Both the position numbers and the translations under genes were made by a program. From assembly GCA_904063045.1 (NCBI GenBank), contig CAJFCJ010000002.1, positions 248,001 to 312,000 on the forward strand: 64,000 nucleotides of DNA, given 5' to 3'. This DNA comes from Dimorphilus gyrociliatus (Eukaryota > Annelida > Polychaeta > Dinophilidae). The notes beneath the pieces are model-generated. The model did not search any database. It saw only the letters and a list, made by a program, of their open reading frames with translations, and was not told the origin of the DNA. Below, in pieces: positions 1 through 13,854 of this stretch (the stretch's first letter is position 1; every line of letters starts with the position of its first letter).

Positions 1-82
1 CATTAGTAAAAACTCAGTCATACCTATAGAAGTAATATATTAAAGATAAAATCGTAAATCAAACCTAATAAAGAAATCTTAC

Positions 83-3000
83 GAGTGCATTTTTTAGAAC
101 TTTCAGAGAATTCGTAGAGGTTTAGACACTTGCAGCTTTTTTGGCTAAGGCCAGTTTTATTGTTATGTTTCAGCAGACAAATGGCATTTTCATCGCAACC
201 CCCATTATCTTTACAGGGATTTTCGCCAGGTTCTTGAACGAGGGGATGAAAGATTTTTAAACCGTACGGACGGCGTTTAATACGATGGACAACATAGACG
301 TCAGAACCATCAAACTTATTCGCTCTCAAGATAGAACTGGTACCCCAATCAATCCAGAAGACAAAAGAACCAAAAACGTGTATAGAGAAGGGGTGGGTCA
401 AAAGAGGATGATTAGTAAGGATTGGAATAACATTCTTCCCATCCATGTCTGATGTATAAATCGAATGGGAGTGTGCGTCCGCCCAATAGATCCTATCATT
501 TGTATTATCAATTGTTAATCCATTCGGCCAGCTACCACCCATGTCTTTCAAGTTGGTAAGAAAAATCCTGTCAGAACCATCCATAGAGCATCTTTCAATT
601 CTTGGAGAATGTCTGTTCCAGTCAGTCCAAAATAAATAGCCTTTTTTGGGTGAGACAGCTATTGATCTCGGATTTCCAATGGTACCTGACACTAGAACCA
701 TTTGAAAATCTCCATTAAAATTTGAAACTTGAATTTGATCTAAGGCAGCATCCGTCCAATATATTTTTTCATTTATCCAATCAACAGCAATTCCTTCTGC
801 TGTCGTTAAACCATAGCTTATGATAGGTTTAATTTCAACTCTGACATTGTCTTTATAAATACTTCTGAAGATTGAATTCTCTCCAATATCGGTGAAAAAA
901 AGTTGCATCGATCCGTCTGTCTTATTATCGTAATAATCTAAACCAACTATCGACTGTAAACCGTCGGTTAACTCAAAACGAGTTGAATTTCCTGACGCAA
1001 CAATTGTTTTTCTACGATTTAAAACATCTCCATTGTACAAAAATATACTGTGCCCTGCACTGTAAATGACATTAGCGGTGTCTTCGCTAGATGGTATACA
1101 TGTGAAGTTGTCGAATGGGTCCAGAGTGTAATTATCGAGGCAGCTACATTGTCTTTTCTTAGTACATATCTGAGAACATGTACCATAATCTGAGCAACTG
1201 CGGTTATCCACACACCTGGAATCCGAGCCGTCTAGTAACGCCATGCCAGGCGGGCAAACGCATTGGAATCCCTTAGGTGAGTTAAAACAAGCCCCTTCAC
1301 ACTTTATTCTGTTATACAAGCACATTTTAAATTTGCATAAACCCCCTTCATCGTCACCTAAAGGACAGTCACTTCGTCGGTCGCAAGTTTTCGTATATTT
1401 AATGCATTTTGTACTGTTTAGGCATTTATAGTTCGGTTTCTCACAAACTGTTTGATTGCAGTTACTTTCATCGGATTTATCTGGACAATCGTAACGACCG
1501 TTACATCTGTTAGATGGCTTATTACAGTCATCATCATCTTTAGGACATCCTTTTTCGTCTTCTCCGTCGATGCAATTTTTAATACCATTACATTTCAGTG
1601 AAAGAGGAATACAATACTGTCTATCTTTTCCACAAGTAAAGAATTCAGCAGGGCAAGTTTTATTGTTCTTCACAGCTGGACAATTTAACAAATTTTCATC
1701 TTGAGAAAAAGGGCAATGGCTGATCTCGTCACATACCAGAGTCCAATTTATACACAAGATATTAGTTGGAAAACACGAGAACTCATCAGCAGAGCACGTT
1801 TTCTTGACACCACAAACCGCTTCATCTTGTCCATCTCTACAATGAAAGACTCCATCGCAAACCTGTTCATGCTTTAAACAGGTTGTGTGACCATCGCATG
1901 CAAATTGGCATTTTTTATCATTCAATTTTGTACAATTAGCTCTTTCATCCTCTCCATCTGAACAATCAGAGTACCAATCGCAAACCGAGCTATGAGGGAT
2001 GCATGAGTTGTCGGATGTGCAGTGAAATTGATGACTATAGCAAGGGGGTTTATTACAATGCATTTCATCTATATTATTTGGACAGTCTGCTTTTCCATCG
2101 CAAAATTTATCGCTTGGAATACATAAGTTTTTTCCACATGATCTTTTAGAAGCTGAACATAGACTTTTTCCGCATTCTAATTCATCACTTTCATCTTCAC
2201 AGTCCGGTTTCCCATCACACTTTTGGCTAAATAAATAAAGTATAAATAGATTATCAAACAAGTTTATGAATAGCAAATATTTAATAACAAATCAACACGA
2301 TAAAGTAGTAAATTTACCTTTGCTCTATACAATAGTTATTTGTACAGCGGAAAGATGGTTTGTTACAGTCTATTGTACCATTAATTTCCATCTTTTCACA
2401 CGTTTTCTTATCTTTTTGTGAGATTTTATAAAAATTTCGACAAGCGCATTCACACTTTCCAGATTCCAGTGGTACGGAAATTTCGGAACAGTTTGCATCT
2501 TTACACGGATTATCTTGATATAATTCTACATAATTCACAATAGTAATTAGCATCTGTTAATCCTATCAATTAATAATTTTTACCTGGATTAGTTAGAATG
2601 ACTCTTGAAACATCATCCTTAGTTGGCTTGAGGATTCTTTCGTATCCTTGTCCATTTTTATATATTTTATACATTCCATCCAAAGAAGCGATAATATAAT
2701 ATTGATTCTTGATGTAGGATATTGATAAACTCTTAAGGGGACTCTTCGACAATTTATAAGTTTTTACATTTTGCCTAATACCCTTTTGATTAGAGCTTAA
2801 CGATTCAAAAAACTTGTCATATATAATAAAGAATCGATCTTTGATATGAAAGAGATCAACAGGATATTCATAATTTCTTCCGAAAGAGTCTATTTTTTTG
2901 CAGTTTCTAGCAAATAAATCACAAACGTTTAACGTAGCGCTTGTATGTTTATCCATATCCAAGAATTCCAATTTGTTATCGTTATAATTAATTGTTGACG

Positions 3001-5480
3001 CCATTATAAAATGAGAATTAATTTTGATTGTCTTTTTATATGCGTTACCCATTATTGGAATAATATCCACGTAATAGCTACGAAATACATAAAGATTTCC
3101 AGTTCTTTGATCAAAACAAGATGATCTAAGATCATACGAAGACGTTGACATTTTTTTCCAATTAGCTATTCCATTGTTATTTTCAAATTTAGTAAATTGT
3201 ACTTCGGAATTGTTTACGCCAAGAACGATTTTTTCCTTCCAATAAATATGATAAGTATGAATCATATTCTGTGAGCCATCAGACTTAAAACTAGGTAAAA
3301 CTCGCTTTGAGTGGTTTATCTCAAAGGATTTTAACGTATAACTAACCAGAGAGCCATCAGAAGAGAATACAGAAACAAATGGTTTTTGACCTACTTCATA
3401 TTCAATACAGGTATTATTCTCTGTTTTTTTGAAATCTTCTTGACACATACATTTACACGATAGATTTTCAGTTTTAGGATCTTTGTACGGAACTATTAAA
3501 TCTGTGTTGCAACTGCAATTCTCCATTTTCGTTTGAAGTTGTAAACTTTCGTGAAAACCTTGCAAACTGTACAAATATCTTTCATTCTTTAAAGATTCAG
3601 GTATGGGTACTGATTCAAAATTCTTATTTTCTGTTTGATATAAAAAGTTTCTCAAATCCTTTTTATACCATTTTTGACTACCAAAATCGAAGACAATCAT
3701 AGTCGAATTGAAGAATTGTAAGGAAGGTTTTATAAGTTTTTTCTCGAAATATGTTATCCTATGTAAACTCTTTCCATCGTAATTACATCGATATAAATTA
3801 TTGGCAAAAGTAAAATAGATATGTTTCTTGACCATATCCAGCGTTAAACCTTTAACACTATCGCTTTCAACTTTTGACCATTTAACAATTGTTGTTGTTT
3901 TATTAGAGGCAAACTCTACTCGGTTCAATCCATATCTCGTTAACATGAAAAGACATCTGAAAAAATTAATATACTATACATTTAAGTAATCAATATAATA
4001 AATTTATTGATTTTATACCCTTCAGTAGAATCAACTTGATTACCATTCCTCCATTTTAGCCAAAGAGTTAAACCTCTATGAGTTGAAGTGACTTTGCAAA
4101 CCTTTCCATTCTTTGAACAAAATAGAAGGCTTACTGCAAACTTGTATCTCGCATATCTTAAGATTATCCAGTTTTTACCGATCCAATCGTAACCCAATAA
4201 GAAAACTAGAAGTGAAAATCATTTTAGATTAAGTAAGAATATATCAATAAAATCTTTACTTTTTCCAAAAAACCATTTTCCGTATATTGGTATTTGTTCG
4301 TCATACGACAACTTAATTTCGCCATTGTCCAACCTTTTAATTTTATCACACGCAATTATCAGTCGCAATTGTCGTAATGCTCGATGGGCTGGTATCTTTT
4401 CCTATAATTTTAGTAAGTTAACATGTTTTTACTATATTATATATATAATGTATATATATATATATATATAAATTGTAAATGTATATTACATGGCAGATTT
4501 TGTTTTCATTGTATATAACAATTATTTTTGAATTTGATTTTCGTTTTGACAGTTTTTTTGTGCTTTCTGTGGATTAAATAAAGATAATTAATAGACGAAT
4601 TATTTAAATATTTCATTATTTACGTGTAAAATCTTTCTTAAGAAATATAATTGAGCGGGGACTACCAACAATGAATCCGGTTGCCTTGTCTTTTGGCTCT
4701 GTTTTTTTTTTAGTCACAATAAATAATTAGTTAAAGAAGTTGAAATTAAAAACATATTTTATGTACCAACCTTTAACTAGACAATCTCGGCCTACTGTTT
4801 TAAACGATTTATGGCAAGTGCAACGATAATTGGTACCATCCTTCGCACAATAATGGTCACAGGTTCCTTCGTAGTCACACTTATTAAAATCTAATTCAAA
4901 GAGAATTAATATGAAATATTTAAATAATAATTATGCGATTATCATTCAATATTTTGTAATAATACTTACCATTACAACTGGACTCTTTTAAACTGGAACC
5001 TTTACAAAAACAAATTGGTGGTTTGCTATGATATATCTTACACATTGTACTAGACTTAAGACGATCGGGTAGATTACAGATCTTGTCCCTATCTGATGAC
5101 TTTTGAAATAGGCAAGTAGATGAATTTAGTAATGGACTTTCTTTTAAATCAGCTGCAATTGACCTTGAATTAGGTAATTACATTTATAGTTATTGTTTAC
5201 TAACTGCAATTAGGACCCTCATCAGTACCATTTGGACAATGGGGTTTTGAATCACACAATTGACTCATCAGAATGCATCTTGGATACCCTTTACAGATGG
5301 AGTAATTCGGATAGCAGTTTGGGAACTTGGCTTCTAACAGATTACCAAGAAAGCCGATGATAAGTGATGGATGTATTTAGAAATATAAAAAATCAAACCT
5401 GTAAGATCCTTGCTCAAGTCTTGAAAACTTTGACTAATACTGGTAAAAATTATAAATGCAACTTTTAAGATTGTCTTCAT
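83..5480 (-). CDS. LRP1-like LDL receptor-related protein (3' end beyond left edge)
   Basis: This is a multi-exon endocytic receptor read leftwards. The first exon (5480 to 5399) begins MKTILKVAFIIF, a signal peptide. An LDLa repeat follows (about 5345-5210), then a cysteine-rich exon, an EGF exon (about 4890-4775), and two divergent propeller-like blocks (about 4400-2570). Eight LDLa repeats (about 2390-1330; the seventh is short), two EGF modules and a six-bladed YWTD propeller complete the visible part; clear blades read IYWTD, LFWTDW and IYWAD. A short LDLa cluster, EGF-flanked propellers and then eight LDLa repeats match the N-terminal half of LRP1. The propeller exon has a good donor (GTAAGA) at 82, so the gene very likely continues off the left edge; the in-frame stop at 24 would lie in the intron. 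LRP1 binds many ligands at the cell surface and carries them into endosomes. Internal borders are approximate. Confidence 0.85.
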
Positions 5481-6006
5481 TATGATTTGATTGGTTTAGA
5501 ATATATATTCCGAGACAAAAGCAGCTGAGAAAATTTCATTCGTAGCAAAATTTAAAGACAGTTGTCCATCACTATCAGTAAACTGATCTAATGAATTGTA
5601 AACCTTTCTGGTTAAACTTCCAAAGAGTAGACCAAAGCTGCTGCTTCAAATTTTGAACGCTACTATGCATAGGCTCATAAAACGATTGATTTATTATTTA
5701 TTTAAGCATAGCAGGTAATTAGGACTAATACTGGCCGTCACCTTGACCCTTAGTAAAGCGCCATCTGTATCCGTTCCTTCTGCGGGACTACAATTTCCAG
5801 GACTAAGAAACGTAGTCCGATGTTTATGCGTAATTTTTTTATCTGAACTTTATACGTTCACACAGCCTAAGAAGAGGAACTGATTGTTTATAAATTTTTA
5901 TTGGAGTTTTCTTAATTAATTCACGGAAAAATTGTTTTAAAAAATTCCAGACGGCAGCGCATGAATATTTATAGTCTATGTCTGGCAACCTATAGAAATT
6001 AAAAAT
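5481..6006. promoter_or_regulatory. Divergent intergenic region between the LRP-like and activin receptor genes
   Basis: The region is 526 bases between two start codons pointing away from each other, so it must hold the 5' UTRs and promoters of both. No clear TATA box or ORF was seen. A stretch around 5750-5830 is richer in GC than its surroundings. Confidence 0.4.
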
Positions 6007-8167
6007 ATGAAGTTAGCCCTACTCGTCTTATTTTCCTTGGCAAATAGTCTTTTTGGTAAGATGATTTTAAATGCTATAAACTTGATCATAACAAAGTTTG
6101 TTTTCTAGCTATAAAATGTAGATGCAAAGGAAGATACGGTTTTCCAGCTAATGGCCAAAATTGCAAAGGAGACACTTGCGAAATAGAGGATGGATTTTGC
6201 TATAAAAGCATTTATAGAGCTCAACCGACAGAAACCCACTATGAAAATATCATTAAAATTTATGGGTAAATAAATATTTAATATCCATCCTATACTTAGC
6301 AGTTGTTCCTCATTACTGTAATTTTTTAATCTTTTCAGTAGTTAAATTACGTAATCGATTTTCTATATTCAATGAAAGATGTTGACACTCATTCACACGT
6401 ATAATATTTATATATATGTTATATATATATATATATATATATACAGTGTATATACATATATCATTCATATGTTATTATCTTAGCTATCAAGACCTTGACC
6501 TATATGTCACGTGACTTATTTTAAATAAAATTATTTTATATTACCTACCTTCCTACAGTAAAGAATACGAAAATTATGGTTGCCAAAAGAATCATATTGG
6601 CATGATAATTGGTGAATACTGCAACACTGTGAGTTTTAAGGCAGATAAAAGAGTTAGTAAATGCTGTGCAACAGAAGATTTCTGCAATGATAAAATAGAG
6701 ATAAAACTTCGAGACATCAATACTACACCAAAGCCAACGGGTGGGATGAAACCTAATTTTAATATTTGCATAAATTAATACTTTTTCTTATCATTGCAGA
6801 AAATAGCGAGAGTTTTCCGATTTACATTGTTATCATAGCCATTGCCGTTGCTTTTGGTGCAGCCGTAATCTCTATTGCCATAGTCAAAGTATTGCAGTGT
6901 AGATTTAAGAATAGTAAGAACGTGAAGATAAAAGAAGTCGATCAAGAGCAGACTTTAGTAAGTTAAAAAAGTATTCAAATAACATAATTATCTCTGTTTT
7001 GTTCCAGATACCTGATACCCCAGATACTTTGGCAGAAATGATGACTGAAAGTGGTAGTGGATCAGGTCTTCCATTACTTGTTCAAAGAACATTTTCTAGA
7101 CAAATCACATTAATTCAATGTATTGGTAAGGGAAAGTTTGGTGAGGTTTACAAGGGGACGTGGAGATCGGACGATGTTGCTGTTAAGATATTTTCAAGTA
7201 GAGATGAAGTCTCATGGAGAAGAGAGACTGAAATATATCGCTCTAATCTGATAAGGCACGAAAATATACTTGGATTTATCGCCAGTGATAATAAAGATAC
7301 TGGAACTGTTACCCAACTCTGGCTTGTCACGGAATACCATAGTCTGGGATCTCTTTTCGATGTTCTTCAGAATCAAACTGTCACAAAAGAGGATATGTTC
7401 TATATGGCTCTTTCTTCTACAAACGGACTTATGCATTTGCATATGGAAATCGAATCAATGGGAGATAAAGAATATAGGAAACCGGCTATTGCTCATAGAG
7501 ATATTAAGTCAAGAAATATATTAGTGAAGAAAGATGGAAGAACCTGCTGTATTGCCGATTTGGGTCTTGCTGTGACATATGATAGTCAAACCAAAAATGT
7601 AAACATACCCCCACAAGGTTGTCGAGTTGGCACAAAGCGTTACATGGCTCCAGAGCTGCTGGAAGACAGCTTTAATCATACAAATTTCGATTGCTTTCGA
7701 CAAGCTGATATTTACTCGCTTGCATTAGTATTTTGGGAGTTGATTTCTAGAATGGATGATGATGGTTTTGTTTTTCACAAAAAGCATGAACTGCCATACT
7801 ACGATTCCGTTCAAAGTGACCCTCCTATCGAGGAGATGAAACATACCGTGTGCACATTAAATAAACGACCCAACTTTAGTGAAAGGTAATCTCTATCTTT
7901 TAAATTACTTTCCGTCTTTTTCAATGATTAATAAGATAATTATTGTCTATTAGGTGGAAGAGTGACTTTGCTCTCCGAAAATTCACAGATCTCGTCAGTG
8001 AATGTTGGCACAAGAATTCCGGTGCAAGACTATCAGCTTTAAGAATAAAAAAGACTCTACTTACAATTCTCGAAACGTTTCAAAACTCAAAAACTGAAAA
8101 GAAAGAAGTAAATACAATAAATTCATGTGAAAAATCGGACCATAAAGTGAATTTTTTGTTTCTTTAA
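6007..8167 (+). CDS. Type I activin/TGF-beta receptor serine-threonine kinase (ALK4/5/7, Baboon class)
   Basis: Six exons are read: 6007-6055, 6109-6265, 6559-6740, 6800-6957, 7008-7885 and 7954-8167. They give a signal peptide ([11 protein letters not shown]), a small cysteine-rich ligand-binding ectodomain ending in CCATEDFCN, one membrane helix (about 6820-6880), a GS box (SGSGSGLP) and a kinase. Kinase landmarks are [31 protein letters not shown] and GTKRYMAPE. The L45 loop reads [15 protein letters not shown], which matches the ALK4/5/7 group that phosphorylates Smad2/3 rather than the BMP group. Family knowledge: a type II receptor phosphorylates the GS box and activates this kinase. 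Past the usual end, near ALRIKKTL, the protein carries about 30 extra residues. A further split exon is not excluded. Confidence 0.95.
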
Positions 8168-9548
8168 TTTTAACATGAATAACATATATATATAAATATA
8201 TATTTAAAATGGTATTAAACAAAGTCAAGTTGTTAAATTATGTTGCTATATTTTGTTATTATTTTTACGTAATAGATATGTTTATGCATATGTAACTATG
8301 AAATGTTTCTCCTTTTTTTTTTGACTTTTAGACTAAATACTATGAATAAATAATGGCTTTTTTAAATATATAGCAATTCTACATACAAAACAAATGTATA
8401 TAAATAGTAATAATTAACTTCACAGTGTATAGTGTTAAACTGCCAAAGTGCAAAGTATAGAACAATTGTAATCACGTCTATTCATTAAAAATCCAACTTG
8501 GACCTGACACTTAGGTTTCTGTCACACTCGTAAAAATTCTATAAAAAAGGCTAGGGGTGCACTAAACCCTCTTAATTGCATAATTAATCCTTTAACGGAA
8601 TAGAAATCAAATTCATTAGCATCAAAGTACAGCTATAAAAAACTAAGACATTTAGATCCTAAGCGTTATTTGAGAATACAGTTATTGCTTCTTTACCTGG
8701 AAACGTTTCTATGTATGCTTATTTAAAGAGAGAAAAAAAGTAATTTTATTCCGTATATCAAGTGACTATACATTACTTGGAAATGTAGGAAAAGTTCAAC
8801 AGTATATACTTCGAGGCTATTTCTAGTTGATAATTATTCTTTAATAAAAAGCTATCACAATGTAAAATCACGATAGTTTACTATCGACCTTGTATAATCA
8901 ATTAGGTAAAAGACATTTTCTCTTTTTCTCTCCTTATTTGTAACCGCTTTATCGGCTGATTGATTAATTAACAAATGAAAGAGATTTAATTGTTGACTCG
9001 AGATTAAATGCTAAATATACAGACACAAAAAGGAAATCTACTTATCGTTATATAATACTTAACAAGTAAATACTGAATGTATATAATAAATATATATATA
9101 CTGTATAACTGTACATATTAACCTTAAAGCATATGCCTATCCATAAATATCTTACTGTAGTAAACAAACAGATTAAATCTATATTCAAAATCTCATTTTG
9201 GTGTTTATGTAGGAAATTGGTTAAGTAAATTTTTGTCAAGTGTTCAAAATTAATAATAGCATAAGCTTTACATTTTATATTAGATATTAACAGCATATAT
9301 TATAGATTGTATTCCTGATTTCTTTTTGTTAAAAACTGGTATAAATTTTCAATTAGTTATACTGTATCATATTTCGTAAGGTTATTTTTGGATTTTTTAT
9401 GGTGATCTTTAAAGGAGTAAGTTCTCAAATATCTTTGCAAAGCAGAAAGATATGAAGATGAAAATCGACTGTCTTTTGGCATCTGTCGATATAAAAAAGT
9501 TTATGAAATCGTTAACTTTCGAAAATCTTTAAGAAATTCAATAATCAA
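8168..9548. other. Intergenic region between convergent receptor and lectin genes
   Basis: AT-rich sequence of about 1.4 kb between two genes facing each other. It holds their 3' UTRs; AATAAA-type signals occur near 8345. No convincing ORF, RNA gene or repeat was found apart from short TA runs. Confidence 0.5.
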
Positions 9549-11501
9549 TTATCGGCTATTGTATCCGCTTGTCGACTGACTAGCTGATATTTTGTATTTT
9601 CCAGTAGGCTTTGATACTGTTGGTTTACTCTTCATATCCCATTGCCAGAAGCCAGTACCCCGATTTTCACTATTGTAGGTTATAATTGGTTTTCCATATT
9701 TTGCTAATTTAGGTTTATTATTGGCCGATCGATTTGATGAAATAACAGTTTTCACACTTGCACTACTCTTCTCTTTTTCCTTTACATGTTTACTACCTTC
9801 GTTCGACCTTGTAATTGATGGAGGAAAACCGGTCACGACCGAACCATATTGTTCTCTTTTCGGCGAACTATCTAATCGCAGTTTATTTTGAATGCTAAAC
9901 AATTTACTCATTTTGTCGTTTTGAATTTCTTTTTGTTTTTGTTCTTTTTTTAATGTTTCAGTATTTTTCGACCTAGATTTTGGTTTGGGAGTTATATGCT
10001 GTCTTGGGGGTACCATTACCGTACGTCTTTCCTCGATCCGATCTGCAGGTGTCAATCGATCAGATATGGAAGCTGCAGGTTTATTACGGGGCGGCAAAGG
10101 TTTTCTATTTGATTTTGCTTTTCTTTCATCCCTTTTATCAGCATTCATAGTCCTTCTTAAACAATAGATAGCAATGCCTATCAAAACCACAATCAAAATT
10201 GATCCAGCAATAATGCAGCCAACTGAGAAGAAAAACATATATTATTACTTATGAACATACTAGTGTAATTTATTATTTGATGGAACTGAATAAAGTACTT
10301 TTAAACCAATACCAAAAGTCACTTTCATCAGGGTCCTTTGACAGTTCTTTAACTGATTGACAAATAAACTTATAAGGGTTTGTTTTCTTTACATTTTGCC
10401 ATAAGTAGCTTCCACTGAATTTTCTCATTATAACATAGTTACCGTCGTTATTAGGTGAGGAATCTTCCCATCTGAATTTCCCAATTTCATCATGACCTAT
10501 AACAAAAAGAAATTTATTATAATCCTTATAATAGTAACTATATAGGTATGAAGTGGATATATAATATAACAGAATGATTTTGCAGGCTTAAACCAAGTAT
10601 ATATGACTCATCGTCATATTAAAACGTGATTAGTGAAAATATATTTTATAAAATCCCTTAAAAAGTGGCATTTATACATTAATATATATATACTATAGAG
10701 TTTATTAATGGGAAAAAACCTCTGTTTATCCAAGACCATTTTTGTCTAGAAAGACCAATCCATATGCCATTCGATAGCTGCAAATTCGCTTTTCTAATAT
10801 AAACTATAACGTTTTGAACGCTACTAAACGAATTAACCGTCGCTAATCGACCTCCTCTAGAAAAAGATAAAAACAAAGTGGAAAAATGTTTCTTATATGA
10901 AAGAAATTTCTTACACATCTCTTTTACAATAGGTATTTGCATCATGCCAACTTTTGATATCTTCCCTATTTTTATACAAGTAAAAGCATTTGTCATGAAA
11001 ATACATCCCCGATATCTCATTACACTTTTCTTCGTCATATTTAAATTGACAAAGAAATTGAAAATTAGTCGCACAAACGGCCGTTTTGAACTTTCCATAA
11101 CCAAATCTTTGATTGGTTACGTCATCAAAATCATGAAGGTAGGGTGACATGTAACCACATTTATTATCTTCGTTTGGTTCATTTGTGAACCAATTAGTCC
11201 ACGTTGATTGAATCGTTTCTCCTGTCCATTCCCATTCAACAGTTTCTCCTGTCAGTCCTATCCAACTTTCAACCACTGAATTGTTTGCAAGTAATTGTGA
11301 AATTAATTCATGCTCTTTATCGTTTCTGAGATTAATAAGTGTTCCATTCGAAAACGTAGCATTACAGTATTGACTAGCTTCTTCCCATGGTAAAGCCTCT
11401 TCTATCAGGTGATAACAAGTTTCCTCGGTACACTTTGATTTTTGGGAAGAGCACATAGAAATCATAAATAGCGTTAGGAACAGCAGACCCTTACTCAACA
11501 T
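9549..11501 (-). CDS. Transmembrane protein with two C-type lectin domains
   Basis: The chosen start is the ATG at 11501, because it begins a signal peptide (MLSKGLLFLTLFMISMC); the frame is open upstream to 11600 but that part is not signal-like. The first lectin domain has WIGLTG, a W-rich core and paired cysteines. A second domain is split over exons near 11020-10910, 10856-10720 and 10498-10310 (CFYLYKN, then GIWIGLS and KFICQ). The last exon (about 10220-9549) has a membrane helix (IIAGSILIVVLIGIAIYCL) and a basic, serine- and proline-rich tail of about 200 residues with no known domain. Such proteins bind glycans or proteins at the cell surface. The classic EPN/WND calcium-sugar motifs are not evident, so sugar binding is uncertain. 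The donor near 10716 (GTTTTT) is weak, so that border may be off. Confidence 0.8.
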
Positions 11502-11632
11502 GTCGCTCAAATAATTTCTTTCGGGTAGAATTTCATATTCTGACCCACCCAGTAAGAAATTCACCAATTGCGCGATTAAGGAATTGCTAGGTTGCACCAT
11601 AATTTGGCATTACACTGTGAACTTAAATGTTT

Positions 11633-11642
11633 CTTTATAAAA
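11633..11642 (-). promoter_or_regulatory. Possible TATA box of the two-lectin gene
   Basis: On the minus strand a TTATAAAG element lies about 130 bases upstream of the lectin start codon. Position and match fit a TATA box, but in AT-rich DNA such matches are common. Confidence 0.25.
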
Positions 11643-13854
11643 GGTTGCATCTATAAGGCGATAGAACAAACTACGTGAATGTTTCTTTCCAGCTGTATTG
11701 TTTGTAGAAATTTACGCATAGATTAGATGTATATATTAATTGAAGCTACTTTGAAATAGGTGACAATTAAATGGAAGATTTTAACAGCTCTTATGCTTTT
11801 GCTCGTTTGTTTCTGTGAAAGTATCATCGGAAATTGGCAACCAAATTTAAATAGTATTTATTTTTAACAACTTCACAGTTTATATTTTCTATTCTCTTAT
11901 AAGAGTTGTAAGCTAGTACAGAAATTTTATTATACTAAACGATTTTATGAAATCTAATTGTCTTAAGAAGGAAACCCATTAGTGTGAAAATATACTCTTG
12001 CAATTATAATAAGAGAAAGACAAGATATGATTGTGTTCAAAGTGAGTGCAAGAACTTGTGCAGCCTAATAGTACCCTCTAGTCTGAAGCCATTAATCGGT
12101 AAGACGCGTGGGTTTCTTTATAAAACTTTGGCCAATTCATAAACGTATGTAAAAAGTACTAATTGAAATTAGATAACCAATTAGAATGAGAGGGAGTGTT
12201 TACTTTCAAGCTGATTTTCAATAGAAAAACACAGACAACCCTGTATAATCAAAGTATTCGGATAAAATAAAAAATAAAACGTAAAAGCTACAAGATCACA
12301 ATAAGAGGCAGATGATACTTATCCGACATCAAGCCGGAGACGGGATAAAAATATATTATTTTTATTTCATTTTATTTTCATTATACAATATAATGCATAC
12401 ATAAACAAAAAAAGCAGTGAAAAATGTAACATTTTTGTTACTCATACCACGAAAGTAAAACGTCGTTTTTAAAATACGTAATATTCGATAAAATTACTCT
12501 TTACGAGCGCGTAGTTAATCGCGAAACAAAAAAAAAATAATAAACATAAAGATGCAGGTTTGTAGAGAATGTTCAAATTAAACACCAACCCCAAATTTTT
12601 GATTATCTTATATAATTGTTTAGGTGAAACGCAGTGTGCAATTGTGTTTTAATTTACACAACGATCATAACTGCATTGAAGAAATTAATCATTGTAATTT
12701 TATACAACGCAAGTAAATATATATATATGTATATATGTATATATATACAGTATATATATTTATATATAAAATACAGATACAGATATATATATGTATACAT
12801 ATATATATATATTTATATATATATATATATATATATACATGAAAGATATATCACTGCAGATAAATGGTAAGGTTAACCCCAGAAATGACTCCTACAAGCA
12901 ATTATTTAAGCCACTATAGGATAAACCATTCACTATAAGACAAGCTTCGTATACAAAACAGTGTCTCACTGCAAAAATTTGCCGCAAAAGCATATGAAAT
13001 ATATGATACAAACAGCGTGATTAATGAATTTATATAGAATATAATCTATATTGAAAAACAAACTGCAAACATTCCGAAAATATCCGGTATTTTAAAACGA
13101 GCATTCGATTAAAATTCAATAAAAAAAATGCTCGCGTCATTCCCAGCCTATGCTTTACAAACAACACTCTCAATATGGCAAACAACAACGAATTTCAAAT
13201 TCGTATTTTTAAGAGACCAACATCTTTCCTATTTATATAGAACGCATACAAAATACTAACGCTATCAACATTTCCACGCATCACAGACTCAAAGAAGAAA
13301 AGAAAATCGTCATACATATCAGTTAATTGAATTGCAAAAAATCGTTTACCTTTCTTTGAAATATCTTCCTTAATCCCATTTTGTACAGTAGTTAAAGTTT
13401 GCGTATGAAAGCACAATTTCATTATGAAGGTTGTTAGCTCAGAAAGTGAACAGGAGAAAACACTAATGATAATTTGAAAGTGCGATTGCAAGCTAATATT
13501 CTAATAACAAACGAATCCATCGTCCGAAACCAACTATTCCCAATTCTTCATATCAGTATTTCGATCAGTCCTCCTCGTTTAAGAACTATTTAACTATATT
13601 CAACTATTCGTTCCAGTTTTTTACAACGGTCAAACAACAAACAGCCATTTTAAAAAAAGGAATACGCCCTCAGTCCCAAACATTTTTCGAAATACCAATT
13701 TTTATGTACTTAAATACACATAGATTTATACATATATTTTATATATATACGTACATACATATATATTTCAAAGATATATATAATATGTATATACATATAT
13801 ATATGTAAATATATATATATAAATTCATATGCGTATATCTATTAATTTATCTTT
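11643..13854. other. Intergenic AT-rich region with TA microsatellites
   Basis: About 2.2 kb between the promoter side of the lectin gene and the 3' end of the zinc-finger gene. It contains a long imperfect TA array (12716-12840) and another near 13727-13835, probably within the zinc-finger 3' UTR. The short ORFs here translate repeats or have no coding character. Confidence 0.5.
12716..12840. repeat. TA-rich microsatellite
   Basis: The stretch is about 125 bases of nearly pure alternating TA, with interruptions by G and C. Similar shorter arrays lie near 4434-4472, 6406-6450, 13727-13835, 43139-43225 and 58508-58558. Confidence 0.9.

Noticed and set aside
24-82. Reading frame of the LRP-like gene running on to a stop at 24
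   Set aside because: The residues after SSKKCT are hydrophobic with no domain pattern and begin exactly at a GTAAGA donor, so this is more likely intron, with the gene continuing off the edge.
11502-11600. 33-residue extension of the two-lectin protein
   Set aside because: The internal Met begins a clean signal peptide; the extension would bury it.
12634-12870. ORF of 78 codons across the TA array
   Set aside because: It only translates a microsatellite into Tyr-Ile repeats; no coding evidence.
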